50,329 nt of DNA from a virus, in the IMG/VR virus record IMGVR_UViG_3300031607_000005, positions 1-50,329 of that record. The stretch is one strand, 5' to 3'. Below are positions 19,501 through 28,748 of this stretch, in pieces. The notes under the pieces were generated by a model. It was not told the origin of the DNA and did not search any database. It saw only the letters and a list, made by a program, of their open reading frames with translations. Positions within the stretch are counted from its first letter, which is position 1. The number at the start of each line of letters is the position of its first letter. The translations under genes were made by a program, and so were the position numbers.

Positions 19501-22500
19501 AACGAATGCAGATAAGTCACCAGAAGATTGTGATAGTTGGGATACGTCAATAGCGGCAAATATGCTCTCAGCACTATAACCACTCTTGGCGGCTACTGCT
19601 TTCACTAGTGCCACCACTAGGTCTATTGAAGCATCTACTTGTTTAGGTGTCTGTGACTCAGCTATGATTGACTCAGCACTTGCGGATAGCATGTTCTTAC
19701 GCATTTCACCCTCGAACTTAGTAGCGTTGAGGTTAATAGCCTCCTCCAATGATCTTGTTAGCTCCTTAGATCCGTCTGGAAGAGTGATTTCATAGACATC
19801 ATTTTTCATTGGTCTAATACCTTTAGGTAGAGTAGCGTCACTCATCTTAGTCACTCTGGTAGCTGGTAGGGCTATTCCAAGGTTGTCTAGTGCTTGTGGG
19901 GTTACGGACTCCTTGATCATTGCCATAGCGAAGTCCTCATACATCTTGAGGTTTTGCTTTACGCTGTCTGGTGATTTTTTGATTAGCATCCTAATGTTGC
20001 TAACGAACTTTCGGAAGAACTCTAATAGTGGTTTGATGAACTTTCTGTCTCCACCACGGATATGCTTCTTTAGTGTGGCGCTGAATATCTTCTCGCTAAC
20101 TAGGTTGGTTAGCATAAATCTAGTTGCCGATAATGGGGTCATTTCTAAACTTCCGCTCATCTTCCTAAATCTTATTGCGACTATCTTCTGTAGTTGAGTA
20201 GGCATTGACGCCCAGATAGTCTCTGCTTCTGAATCAGTAATCGACTTGTTTGATGCTTGTGTGGCTAGTGCTTCTGCAATAGCCATTTGAGTTTCCGCTT
20301 TGCCCATTCCCGTTTTAAGAGTGAGTGACCCGTCATCGTTGATTCTGAAGTCATCGGTGATGTTTTCTTCAACTACATCTGTGAACATTCCTTCCAATGC
20401 TTCTTGATTATCTACTACAGCCTCAGTCTTTACAGGTGCTGGTTTAGCTTTGGTGGGTTTAGATGCGTTATCGTCTTGGAAGGGTATTTCACCTGCCTCA
20501 TTATCTGTGTCATCCTTTTTAGAAGGTGTCTTAGCTTTAGGTGTATTGTTTTGTTTATTTGGTGTAGATGCAGATTTTGCAATTAATTCACCTTCTCGTT
20601 TTTTTACATCTATTTGTGCTTCACTAATTTTCTTAGCTAACAATCTAGTTTCAAATTTAGCACCACTTTGCGGGTTTTTACTGTTGATCCTAGCAGATTT
20701 AAGTAGAGATAAAGCTAATTCATAATGGTTTATTTTTTTATCAAGTTCGTCTGATTCGCCTCTTCTGGTTAGAGCTTTTTTAAGGTCGTTTTTTAGTTTT
20801 AGTTTTAGTTTTGATTCACTAGATAGCTCTTCTATAAAAGACTCTATTTGACTTACTTTTGCGTTACTGAATTTCTTTCTTACTTTATCGCGTTTTGTTT
20901 TAGATAATGATCTGGATGATAAGTATCTACTCACATCTGCTGAATCTAAAAGAAAATCATTTATTACATTTTCGTGAAAATCAGGGTATTGTTTTATTTT
21001 TTCTAATGTCTCTTTAGGTATGTAACTAATATCCTTCTCTACAGGTTTGTCAGGTTTGTTAATCTTATCTGATTCTGATTCTGCTTTAGCTTTAGGTGTG
21101 GTATTTAATTTCTTTACCTGTCCATTAATAATGTTTTTCTGAACCAATTCTGAAAACTTATTAAGATCAACGCCTACGGGTTCTGTATTCTGAATAGCTT
21201 CTATTTGTGAATCTGTTACATTTTCAAGACCGCCTAAATCAAACGCTACGCCATAAACTTTACCGTCCCTTATTTCTAGTCCGAAATTCTTACCTCCATT
21301 ATCTGTCTCAATTATCTGCTCTTTTAAGACGGGGTTACCGTCCATTACTTCTTGCATTAGCTCTTTAGGCACATTTCCTACATCGCTCGCCTCTACTGCG
21401 GTAGGTGATTGAAGCTGTAACACTAAGGCTACTTTCCCTTCATACTTCATGCTTGTAACATTTGTGTCAGTAATAAAGGGCGTAGTGCCGACTCTCTCCA
21501 TAAGGGCATTATCTATCTGAACGTCACTTGCGTCTTGTGTGACTTTCATGAAGTCGCCTGTTCTAGTGTTGCGGAATACCATTGAGATGCCGTTTCTGAT
21601 GAACTCAACTTCCGATGCAGGGATTCCTGCCCATTCTGCAAATGTAGATTCAAGTTCTTTCTTGGACTCAGTATCAACAACACCTTTATTGTTCGTAAAG
21701 GCTCTATCTCCCACTGCTTGATAACCATCTTTATCATTACCAACCTTAGATTCTAACACTTTGTAGAGATTCTGCGTCTTATCAAAAAATTCAGTGTCCT
21801 CAGTTAATTCAACTTCCCCTTTATTTGATAAAGGTTCTTTTTTGGTTTCGGGCTTACCAATTTTATCAGTATTTTTTGATTTTTGTTTGTTAGATATTTG
21901 TATCTCATTTAATGATTTAATCACCAAGTCTGCTGTAGATTTAAGTTCAGCGTTGGCTTTTGTTAGATTAGAAATATAATTACTAATATCCTTAAACACC
22001 TTAATTAGTTCTTTTAGTAATAACCTTCCAGAGTGTTCCACACCTGCTTCTTCCGTGAGGTATCCTAGTATGGATTTATCCTTCTGAACAACCATGCGAA
22101 TAACCTCATGCCCTCCTGAGTATGGAGTTAGCCCTTGTTCTTTGTTCTTTGGGTTATTAGCGTAGTAAACTTCTGTTACTTTGGTTTTTATTTCATCAGT
22201 AAGATTATTCCATATTGATGTGACTTGTTCATTTGTGATAACTTCACCCGCTACAAAATGAATTAATTCTTCATTAAGTGTCGCTTTTAACCATTTTTTA
22301 CCGCTGACATCAGAACCAATCATCATTGAGTCTATTAAAGTCTTTGGGTTAATTTGTAACGTCCCATCAATGTAAGATGCGGGGGCATCTGTTTGATTGG
22401 AGTCAACTATTTTAACTCCATTTGGAAACAAATTAGAGGCGTCCTCTATTTCTGCCTTAACCGTATCCCACTTTTTTTGTGATTTTGGGTCTGAGAACTT

Positions 22501-25500
22501 ATGGTTTAGTTTAGATGAATCATCCTTTTTGGTAGGTGTTTCAGATTTAGGCGTGGTCTTTTCTTCTGCTGTCTCTTTAGGAGTTTCAGCTTTAGGGGTA
22601 GGTTGTGATCCGATCTTTTCAATAGAGTTGAAATTTACCGTTTCATTGCTTTTATCTGGAATGTGGTCTGTAATAGCTTTATTGCCAGCTTCTTTCTGTG
22701 AGTTCGCTTTTACTACAACAAATCTAACTTTTCCACCTTCCTGTGATATAGCTACCTTGAATTTACCTGTTGGGGCGGTCTTCTTCTTCGCTGGCTTCCC
22801 TCCTGTGGGAGCGGTTTTCTTGGGTGTTCTAGGTGTAAGCTCAAATCCACCACCCTCTACTGGGGTTACTTTGTGGGTTTTGATGTGCTTATTATCCTTA
22901 TTGTAAATGTTGGCGGATTTCTTAGTGCTGAATACCTCGTTATTATTAAACGTATTGCGGATGGTCTTTGGCTTCTCAGTAGATTTAGTCTCAGTAGGTT
23001 TAGCTTCTGCCTTCTTAACCTTGGTTGCGGGTATATCTCCACCAGTTTCTTCATTTACTGCCTCGGCATCAGCTTTATCTTTCTCAAGAACCTCATTGAT
23101 CTTAGCGCGTTGCTGAGTCTCATTCATTGGGACTAGACCATCCGCTGCATCTGGGAAGTCCCTAGCTAGTTGGTTGATTGCGGTGTCTGTTATAACTACC
23201 TCACCACCAACCATATCAAAACCTGCTGAACCGTCTGCTAGGTCAGCCTTGACAGCTTCTCGTTCAGCCTTTGGCAGGGACTCAAGGTTAGCACCGTTAG
23301 CAATCTTGATTATACCAATATTCCTGTTCGCGTCTTGAACCGCTTGCATACCATCATTGGTCATCTGCTCATCATTAGTCTTCTGACCTAACTTAATATC
23401 CGCATTAGCATCATTCTTCTGGATAGTAATTGCTGATTGAGTCTCAATGGCTGTTTTTAGATTCTTGGCTACAACATCTGGATTGGTAGAGCCTTTTGAC
23501 GGGGTATTATTAACCAATAGAAATCCTGCTTCAATCTGTTCTTTTGAAAATGTTCCTTTCTTACCAAATGCCTGAGTTAGTGCTTCACCTGCCATGTTTG
23601 GGTCAGATAGGTTTTTAACATTTACCCCTGTAGATGTAAATGATCTAATTGAACCTACTCCACCTAATACCGCACCGACTTTAAATGCCTCCCATGATCT
23701 TTCTAGGGCTTGCTCAAATGATGCTCCATTAAGGGTGAACTCCTGTAGAAATTGATCTGTCATCTCTTCTGTTCCTTCATGAGCCATAGGTCTTAATACG
23801 TCTATGATCCCTTTTCTAAGTAACACCATCCTTTGAGAGGTTGACATCGCCTTGTTGGTTGAGTTTTTCAAGAAATCCTTGAATGTAGCGCCTCTGATTA
23901 CAGAACCTGACTTAAATATCCTGTCTATACCAGTCATGCCGAATGATAACATTACTGATCCAGTTATAGCTCCCGCGACCATGGCTCTACCTCTCACGTT
24001 TTCACTATTCCCTATTTCATCTTTTTCTTCTCTGGTGAGTTCACTGCCTTTTAGTTCTTCAGCTTTATCTATAGCCTCAGTGTAGTATTGACCATATGTT
24101 ATACCAGCAGATTGAATGGCTCCTAATCCCGCTGAAGTTCTAAAGCTTATTTTAGGAATCATCTTTGAAATGACCTCTTTAGTTGCAAACCTCTTAAACG
24201 CTCCTTTAGCGGCTAACGCTTTAACTCCTAATCCACCAGCCATACCACCACCTATGGTTATTGCCATGGACTGAGCTTCTTCAAGGATTACGTCAGTAAC
24301 CCATGTTCCGAATCCACCAGAATCCGTGTTAATATCTCTGGACTCTCTTTTTTTATTGCCTTTTCTTACAATAAATTCATTTGTGTCTCTAACATATGGG
24401 TTATCAGAAATAATGGATATTCCACCCCATATCATGCTGGAAGCTTTGTTAAGACCAAGGTGAGAAGAGTATCCAGCACGTTTCCAGAAGTCATCTCCGT
24501 CTGAGAAAGATATTTGACCTTCTCCTTCTGTGTTGTATTTTTCAATGAACTCGTTATACTTAGCCCCTGCCGTTCTGCCTATCCAAGTATTAGCCCAAGG
24601 TTGATTCTGTTGTTCTGGAGTTAAATGTTCGTTTTCAAATGTTTCACCAGATGTCTTGGATTCTTCTATCCTCATGTTCTCCCACTCATCGTATGAGGGC
24701 ATGTTATCATTGGCTTCTGATGCTCTTCTAATTCTAGGTAAGTTCATGGCTACAACATTGGCTTGATGTTGCTCAAGAGCCGCTGGTGTAGTCCTTCTTT
24801 GCTTTTCGTAATGAGGTGCATTAGTCTCATTGATTAGCCTCTTATAGTAATCTTTATTAGCGGTATTTAGCGCTGGGTTGATTAGGATTCTTCCATTACT
24901 TAAAACTCTACTTTCCTCGTTATCATCATAATCACCATGTTTGAGCTGGAAGTCTGAATACATTCTGATCATGTCTTCATCACTGTATCCGCCTTTGTCT
25001 TGCATTTGGTGTAAGAACTCAGCCGTTCCAGTAGCTCCGAACTGTCTTAATCCAGCGACTACTCCTTGCCGTGTTATATCACCAATGTTACCCATAGCAT
25101 CCCACATTTTTCCTGGAACATTATAATCGTGACGGTTTTTATCTATGGTTTTACCACCAGCGTAGGCTTCTACTATCCATTTTCCGTTAATCTTCTCTAG
25201 TTTGTCCCCGTTTGCATATACGTCTTTAGCACCTTCTCCAGTGTTTCTTATTAAAGTGTCGTAGATCTCATCAGATCCTGCGTCCATCTTCTTAGCTTCA
25301 ATTCCGAACTCTTGGTGTAATTCTTTGTATCCTTTGACAACCTCTTCTGGGGTATAGTCCCCATTTTTGACTTTATCTCTAAAGACCATGGCTTTCTTAT
25401 GAGTTTTAGGTGCGTAGTCCTTGAAGGTTTCGGCGGCTGAAAAGATATTATCTGTAAACTCTTTTTTAGCTTTCTTGATCTCCTTAGCATATTCCTCGTT

Positions 25501-26541
25501 GTGAGTTCCAATAACGTCATTAATAAATGGTCTTAGTAGTGCTAAAGACTCTTTCTCTACATCCATTACCTCATCAAACCTTACGTTATCATCATAATTT
25601 TGCTGAATGTATTGAATGTGTGATTTGCTTAGTGCGTTGTCTCTTGATTTTGTCGCCTCTGCGATTTGATCTGGTGTCCCGCCTTTTTTGCGCCACTCTT
25701 CAAAGCTGGATCTTATTCCTGTATCTCTTTCTAGCCTAGATTGTAGGTTAGATTGTGTAGATACGTTTCTAGCCTTGGTGCTTTCATTGAATCTGAATTG
25801 TCTTTTGTTGTATGAGTCTATGAACTCAACTCGTTCCTTTGGGTCTTCTGGGACTGCCTCGGGCATCTCAAATCCAGCAGGATACCTATTTGCGTTCTTA
25901 GATGCGTTCCACTCCTTATCAGCCTCTTCAAACTTGGCTGAATTATTGTCATGTAGGGAAACTTGTTCACGTAAGGCATCGCGTCCTAATCTAAGCTTTT
26001 CTTCGTCCTCCTTGTATTTTTTCTCATCAAACTTTTCACCACCAGCGGCGGCTAGTTGTTCGTTAGCCGCATGTTCACTCTCATATTGGGCTAGTTTTTC
26101 TCCTAGCGCCTCTCTCTTAGAAGGAGACAGCATACTTTCTTTGAGCCTAGATTTAACACCAGCTTGGTAAGCCACGTTAGCCTTAGCTTCAAGCTGCCTT
26201 ATGTTCTCATCAGCTTCTTTTTTACGTGTTTCAGTAAGGTGAGTATTTTGTTCATCTGTCAAACCTGACTTGAGTTCACCACCTTCTCCCTCATAAAGGT
26301 AGTCATCGTATCCACCTGCTTTAGCCGCTGTCTTAGTTAGCTTGTTTCTAGCGGTCATTGACTGAGCCGCCGCTCTAGCTGATTCACGTTTCTCTTTAGC
26401 GCGTTCAGCCTCAATGGAAGCTGTGATTCTATTAGCTTGTGCTTCAGCTTGCCTAACATTCCTACTGTAGGTATCAACTGATGAAGAGAAATCCTTTCTA
26501 GGATCGGTAACGGGTGCGTCTGCGTAAGGGTTTCTTGCCAT
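13555..26541 (-). CDS. Giant polyvalent virion protein (4328 residues)
   Basis: One uninterrupted frame of 13 kb. Visible modules: helical, charged N-terminus (1-600); glycine-rich hydrophobic stretches near 750-780, 855-875 and 950-965; Lys/Thr/Pro linkers (1090-1340); a zincin-like module with NEELIH (about 1423-1428); a possible kinase-like segment near 1680-1770; a second zincin-like helical copy near 2050-2210; an intact HEFIH metallopeptidase motif at 2564-2568; the phage large-polyvalent-protein domain with LIEEIQSDRHQDGRKKGY (about 3000) and DWGVQMFKRALLEAV (about 3075); and a C-terminus with hydrophobic helices near 3940-3985 followed by DDDDDE. Relatives are packaged and injected with DNA to modify or protect in the host. 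Which modules are active is unknown. Confidence 0.8.
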   Translation of the reverse strand: MARNPYADAPVTDPRKDFSSSVDTYSRNVRQAEAQANRITASIEAERAKEKRESARAAAQSMTARNKLTKTAAKAGGYDDYLYEGEGGELKSGLTDEQNTHLTETRKKEADENIRQLEAKANVAYQAGVKSRLKESMLSPSKREALGEKLAQYESEHAANEQLAAAGGEKFDEKKYKEDEEKLRLGRDALREQVSLHDNNSAKFEEADKEWNASKNANRYPAGFEMPEAVPEDPKERVEFIDSYNKRQFRFNESTKARNVSTQSNLQSRLERDTGIRSSFEEWRKKGGTPDQIAEATKSRDNALSKSHIQYIQQNYDDNVRFDEVMDVEKESLALLRPFINDVIGTHNEEYAKEIKKAKKEFTDNIFSAAETFKDYAPKTHKKAMVFRDKVKNGDYTPEEVVKGYKELHQEFGIEAKKMDAGSDEIYDTLIRNTGEGAKDVYANGDKLEKINGKWIVEAYAGGKTIDKNRHDYNVPGKMWDAMGNIGDITRQGVVAGLRQFGATGTAEFLHQMQDKGGYSDEDMIRMYSDFQLKHGDYDDNEESRVLSNGRILINPALNTANKDYYKRLINETNAPHYEKQRRTTPAALEQHQANVVAMNLPRIRRASEANDNMPSYDEWENMRIEESKTSGETFENEHLTPEQQNQPWANTWIGRTAGAKYNEFIEKYNTEGEGQISFSDGDDFWKRAGYSSHLGLNKASSMIWGGISIISDNPYVRDTNEFIVRKGNKKRESRDINTDSGGFGTWVTDVILEEAQSMAITIGGGMAGGLGVKALAAKGAFKRFATKEVISKMIPKISFRTSAGLGAIQSAGITYGQYYTEAIDKAEELKGSELTREEKDEIGNSENVRGRAMVAGAITGSVMLSFGMTGIDRIFKSGSVIRGATFKDFLKNSTNKAMSTSQRMVLLRKGIIDVLRPMAHEGTEEMTDQFLQEFTLNGASFEQALERSWEAFKVGAVLGGVGSIRSFTSTGVNVKNLSDPNMAGEALTQAFGKKGTFSKEQIEAGFLLVNNTPSKGSTNPDVVAKNLKTAIETQSAITIQKNDANADIKLGQKTNDEQMTNDGMQAVQDANRNIGIIKIANGANLESLPKAEREAVKADLADGSAGFDMVGGEVVITDTAINQLARDFPDAADGLVPMNETQQRAKINEVLEKDKADAEAVNEETGGDIPATKVKKAEAKPTETKSTEKPKTIRNTFNNNEVFSTKKSANIYNKDNKHIKTHKVTPVEGGGFELTPRTPKKTAPTGGKPAKKKTAPTGKFKVAISQEGGKVRFVVVKANSQKEAGNKAITDHIPDKSNETVNFNSIEKIGSQPTPKAETPKETAEEKTTPKSETPTKKDDSSKLNHKFSDPKSQKKWDTVKAEIEDASNLFPNGVKIVDSNQTDAPASYIDGTLQINPKTLIDSMMIGSDVSGKKWLKATLNEELIHFVAGEVITNEQVTSIWNNLTDEIKTKVTEVYYANNPKNKEQGLTPYSGGHEVIRMVVQKDKSILGYLTEEAGVEHSGRLLLKELIKVFKDISNYISNLTKANAELKSTADLVIKSLNEIQISNKQKSKNTDKIGKPETKKEPLSNKGEVELTEDTEFFDKTQNLYKVLESKVGNDKDGYQAVGDRAFTNNKGVVDTESKKELESTFAEWAGIPASEVEFIRNGISMVFRNTRTGDFMKVTQDASDVQIDNALMERVGTTPFITDTNVTSMKYEGKVALVLQLQSPTAVEASDVGNVPKELMQEVMDGNPVLKEQIIETDNGGKNFGLEIRDGKVYGVAFDLGGLENVTDSQIEAIQNTEPVGVDLNKFSELVQKNIINGQVKKLNTTPKAKAESESDKINKPDKPVEKDISYIPKETLEKIKQYPDFHENVINDFLLDSADVSRYLSSRSLSKTKRDKVRKKFSNAKVSQIESFIEELSSESKLKLKLKNDLKKALTRRGESDELDKKINHYELALSLLKSARINSKNPQSGAKFETRLLAKKISEAQIDVKKREGELIAKSASTPNKQNNTPKAKTPSKKDDTDNEAGEIPFQDDNASKPTKAKPAPVKTEAVVDNQEALEGMFTDVVEENITDDFRINDDGSLTLKTGMGKAETQMAIAEALATQASNKSITDSEAETIWASMPTQLQKIVAIRFRKMSGSLEMTPLSATRFMLTNLVSEKIFSATLKKHIRGGDRKFIKPLLEFFRKFVSNIRMLIKKSPDSVKQNLKMYEDFAMAMIKESVTPQALDNLGIALPATRVTKMSDATLPKGIRPMKNDVYEITLPDGSKELTRSLEEAINLNATKFEGEMRKNMLSASAESIIAESQTPKQVDASIDLVVALVKAVAAKSGYSAESIFAAIDVSQLSQSSGDLSAFVTDLRNNLDEKGRAVHADAIKFANIKLGAEVSDTASQESVTGSTSSVARKMRQMISNEGMFRKLLKNTKNKIYFGLLLDANTSLIEKAANATEKAKASEATPLLKTRSELITEIQGITLQDYLTKQDPDQKAKLTEEQQNDWANAEMKKVVDNIYNKMDAIDTKIAEIYDDVASDMKARRGDKSVNALQMGAGGKTKANIAKQTVQFSRKANATSPAHEFIHVIETMKNPTTGRSLLADALGQSGMDSLQGWIKDGVEKGGNRKELLAEAMEKYLRRGVAPNNIRASVDILSEGAAQYYNSTAGETAGSMQYNDSVKGVLDELFNTERTASTRETAFYAKRWRATNKLDGDGKTVLRDGVVIPPTVNGNKQKGVSERIAKAIRTSLVPKHGGIYVQEFDGKFYAVYEQPAVPFNVKNEGDQMNFQSDANNNEAKLYSKLATTLDQKIQGKKAAVNQIKGLINKAGLKPEEVKWSGVMEWLDSQESKSILKSDIMNYLKGEGSVVFEEVSSGRSINQNDENLLSELEDRDSNEIPESSGFEPKYEEYSSEGGTNYREVVLTKPETPPTLNTFDIEKAKKLINEGVNVVGVSGGIGVQKVSIAEINDFSKFATLEDSMNQNYIIEEKEGSSEYTSSHFRSPNYVAHMRLKDKSSSIGEGTLIEEIQSDRHQDGRKKGYTGSETNPTDAEIIEYFGLSDNANPADYKAEMIETLANQRFDDRVPDAPYRKDWGVQMFKRALLEAVNSGKKWIGWSEGEVHNERYNLELGGEGMKGFYDVMLPKAVQKLIKPMGGKVEKNTNMTVNNDSGWMVEITPELERSVRGGVPLFQSDIPATQPSNLRTRVKDSLNPEQTPNFQTDPSDSPAGRAAASRMNVTNEEFEQLIADKDERNPDGTKVVPSNPKRANISGDQSVRNFNDISIEIYNKSATPETIAEWNADADLLMQDVDWMKQTMFEFANGTSTVQPTPAFIIAATRVTANETQAAMASGDRDAVVRASVLGFTQTEGRATFARIMRAMQDPFQSPQQRAAYSLGIFIQTPSNEMVRALKDKHGAKNDKDGGTSSGYGKVPPENREAYYKELAEFQGKRYDKAKKQLEKDGYDIAEVFNSKNEGLAVDTQADTDALKGLTEKQQALVKMWREGKSPQEIKDVLGVSGGSQDKVLAKFNVEAKKQARKLAEQGFRVDTMEDYRAGRQPSKMPENPTEAELDKAVADIVETSFRGGKNRAKTFNILDPRDVMGVARSLEKLDEDFLTKAVGTWYANVFSLKTWAANALSIPFAGYKMLFERLPEVVMNEFLKNPDSARVEEYKYLAIGMKEWLPRAAQQALIAYDVERAHFQKFIDGGDAADQISGDTSEDTRGYQMGHVLDYVDEALSSALKSKLAQKTGIPRLIRNNFIGNKFIGDKGLKRPTILGIFGGKKKSTELKLGKSARAILRFNMGVDDFVRYTVGGMEVTALALREGRKQGLKGQDLKDFIKIETHTEGSDSWKAAGTKATESVFMDRAPDMFSAAKRASKDGDVLALVADFASAVASLADKGLKDLDKYAKAHSEVSGLGGKFGFQSARILGSGLRVGLIPFNNVIMSIFRAALIRVPNPLVALIAAAKVARYAAMNRGNPDEDAAHAITKLSEQIVAFAMGAMVLSWGEGDDDDDEKFILISGNDDQGGEGSQAKNSLARGKGMGGLRIRVGEKTFDYSNIDPLATSLSTTVDLGRNLKNLIKGKVDVGDVIQDLAANTIYGALKNKTMFSSLNDAIMIANERKSGNSVVARNIATFIIPNLFRQPIKDSNKYRDQTGLDEKGKAGLARMILYEVIPSADDNAIMSKNPNAPTAKRGQFGEKVERGKYFQKKVPVVGHMLDWMLDPQDAKVVPEDQRSDKYNQEFPFSTQAPIGGKPSKKFRFDDLTIGKSVEIDMSRKQFDFINERYASHYNRITEVQVLKSVKNDAANKALAKKLAKDDAKGEGWFMKEARARHAKQQSENKNK

Positions 26542-26554
26542 AATATTGTATGTG

Positions 26555-27979
26555 TTATACTAATGAATTGTTTCTCTTCTTCTTATTTGGATCAGTAACT
26601 GGTGAGTTAGACGCTACTGAATCAGGTTTCTTGTTTTGAGGTATCCTTGTTACAGAAGATATTGGAGTGGATGGTTCTTTGTTGGGTTGTGATACTGGTG
26701 ATGTTATCCCTCCTCTATTAGGATTCAAGTCTTTATCAGTCTTTAATGCTTCTTGCGAATCACTTATTACTTTGTTAGCCCTGTCCATGATCCCCTTACT
26801 CCTAGCCGCACCCTGTTCTCTGGTTTCACCTTCCCTTGATTCTGCTATACCACTTATCCTTTTGTCTTTAGCTTCTGCTTCCTTTTTTCTTGCCTCTCTG
26901 CCTTCTTTCCTTTTTATACTTGCCTCTCTCATTACTAAGCCACTGGCAGTAATGGAACCATCTGCTGTGCGATAGTTGTTTTTATTCCTTTCGTCTCTAC
27001 GCGCATCAATTACTGCTACCTCTTCACTAGTTCTAGGGACTTTTTTAAATGATCCGTCAGGTTGCTCTTCTTGTTTGAAGCTTATATTTAACTCTTCATT
27101 CCAGTCCACATCATCTTTACGTGCTTCTATATGGTCGTCTATTGAACCATACCCTTCATTCTCTGGATAAGCGTTATCCTCACCACTTTCTCCATTGGCT
27201 TTCCTCTGTTGCATCGTATCTAGCGTTTCCTTGTCCCTTTCAATGTATTTGTTTGAGAAACGTCTGTTTTCATTCTCCTTAGACTCTTCTTTGCTATATG
27301 TTACATTAGACTTTGTTTTTTTTTTGACTGGATTAGGTGGCGTGTTTTCTGGTGCCCCAGTAATATTTGGTTTTGATGGATCACTAGTGGGATTGGCTGG
27401 AGTTCCAGTTTGTTCTTTAGGTCTGGCTATACCTATTGGTATTCCTGAAGAATTAGTTCCTGATCCTCCTGACCCAGATGAGTTGGGTGGTGTGTATGGT
27501 GTGTTGTTTCCACCTCCTGTTGCTCCACCTTGAGCTACCTTTTCTGCGTATACTTCAGCACGGGTTTTAGCCGCCTCACTTCTAGCGAAGTCTGCATCAC
27601 CTTGCCTTATTTTAATCCTATCGTCTTCTGCTCGTTTGTAATCACCACTTGTTACTTTACGGAATTTATCTCGTTGACCTTCTGGCATCTTTCTCCACTT
27701 AGCCATGTCTTTACCATCTGCCTCACCGATGGTCATTCCTTTATATTTACCAGATGTATATTTGTTTCCAGTCTTAGTTGATCTCTGACCTCTACGCCCA
27801 CGGGCTTCTGCAATAAATGCTTCACGACCTCTACCTCCTCCCGCCGTCTCAGATACTGGGTTGTTCGATTGGTTCTGTTTGCGATCACCAGCTTTCATAT
27901 CTAATCCTTCTGTAGATCGTTTTCTTTTATCAAAGGTAACAGGGTTAATTTTAGGTGAGGTATAATCTATTTCTGCCAT
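26555..27979 (-). CDS. Basic, disordered protein upstream of the giant gene
   Basis: 474 residues from MAEIDYTSPKINPVTFDKRK (27979); an upstream ATG at 28009 overlaps the TTGCAA element and was not used. Very rich in Lys/Arg/Glu/Gly/Ser/Pro, with segments TSGKYKGMTIGEADGKDMAK and long charged helices (REASIKRKEGREARKKEAEA). No hydrophobic core. First gene behind the minus-strand promoter region, immediately before the giant polyvalent gene, so it may be an internal virion or ejection protein, or a linker that binds DNA. Not recognised as a family. Confidence 0.65.
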   Translation of the reverse strand: MAEIDYTSPKINPVTFDKRKRSTEGLDMKAGDRKQNQSNNPVSETAGGGRGREAFIAEARGRRGQRSTKTGNKYTSGKYKGMTIGEADGKDMAKWRKMPEGQRDKFRKVTSGDYKRAEDDRIKIRQGDADFARSEAAKTRAEVYAEKVAQGGATGGGNNTPYTPPNSSGSGGSGTNSSGIPIGIARPKEQTGTPANPTSDPSKPNITGAPENTPPNPVKKKTKSNVTYSKEESKENENRRFSNKYIERDKETLDTMQQRKANGESGEDNAYPENEGYGSIDDHIEARKDDVDWNEELNISFKQEEQPDGSFKKVPRTSEEVAVIDARRDERNKNNYRTADGSITASGLVMREASIKRKEGREARKKEAEAKDKRISGIAESREGETREQGAARSKGIMDRANKVISDSQEALKTDKDLNPNRGGITSPVSQPNKEPSTPISSVTRIPQNKKPDSVASNSPVTDPNKKKRNNSLV

Positions 27980-28053
27980 AATTTCAAGTGGGGTAAGTTT
28001 AACTTGCAAGAACTATTGCAATAATTTAAGGTGATTGCAACCACTAATATAAC
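27980..28053. promoter_or_regulatory. Bidirectional control region at the strand switch
   Basis: Gap between the late (minus) and early/middle (plus) halves. TTGCAA at 28004-28009, 28016-28021 and 28035-28040; the latter two are 19 bases apart as in the 9141-9232 region. On the minus strand they form TTGCAA-17-AATAGT ahead of the late genes. No canonical -10 is seen for the plus gene. Likely operator or promoter elements coordinating both directions. Confidence 0.55.
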
Positions 28054-28692
28054 ATGAGCGATATAAACGACACACCTAATTTCATTACAAATAAATCATC
28101 TGCTTCTTCTTCTGAGGAAGTTGTGAAATCCGATAAGAATAATAACGAACTCAAGGAGGCGGCTAATGAGGGTAGAGTAAACATGCGTCCTAAAGATATG
28201 AGCGTGGCAGTTACTGCTAAGATCAATGAGAAGTTTGGCGCTGATGCAGTGGTCAATGTTCTTGCTGAGTGTATGGAGGCTACCAAGACTATTGCTATTG
28301 GGGGTCGCCCAATGGAAGTCCCAGACTACAAGATTAGATTAGACTCAGCCAAGACTGTGATGCTTTATCAGGTAGGTAGTGCTGTTACTAGGTCAGAGGT
28401 AGTCACTCATAATGTTGATACCTTATCCTCACTACAATCTAAACTCCAGAAATCACCAGCTCTACGCCGTGCAGTTGGCAACATGATCGTAGATAGTGGT
28501 GGTGACGTTGTTGATGTTTCCCCCCAGAGGGAGCTGAGTAGTGATGAAGAGTCTGAGGCAGTATCCGAGTTGAGCAGACTATCCCAAGAGGACGATACCG
28601 AGGTAGGTAAAGCGATTAGGAAGGTTGTTCCTGTTGAGGGAGTGAGGTCATCTACAAGCAAAGGTGACGCTTCTGTCAAATATGGCAATTAA
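28054..28692 (+). CDS. Possible small terminase subunit
   Basis: 212 residues. Disordered Ser/Asn-rich N-terminus, a helix-turn-helix-like stretch (RPKDMSVAVTAKINEKFGAD, VVNVLAECMEATKTIAI), then EVPDYKIRLDSAKTVMLYQVG, a wording like the central helices of small terminases, and an acidic Ser-rich C-terminus. Small terminase recognises viral DNA and stimulates the large subunit. It stands first on the plus strand next to the packaging/portal genes. A coupled large terminase is not in the window, so this is a tentative call. Confidence 0.4.
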   Translation: MSDINDTPNFITNKSSASSSEEVVKSDKNNNELKEAANEGRVNMRPKDMSVAVTAKINEKFGADAVVNVLAECMEATKTIAIGGRPMEVPDYKIRLDSAKTVMLYQVGSAVTRSEVVTHNVDTLSSLQSKLQKSPALRRAVGNMIVDSGGDVVDVSPQRELSSDEESEAVSELSRLSQEDDTEVGKAIRKVVPVEGVRSSTSKGDASVKYGN

Positions 28693-28748
28693 ACGACAAT
28701 GATTTTATTGTTGTGCTTTGGCGGTGTTTGTGTTTTATTTAAGACATC

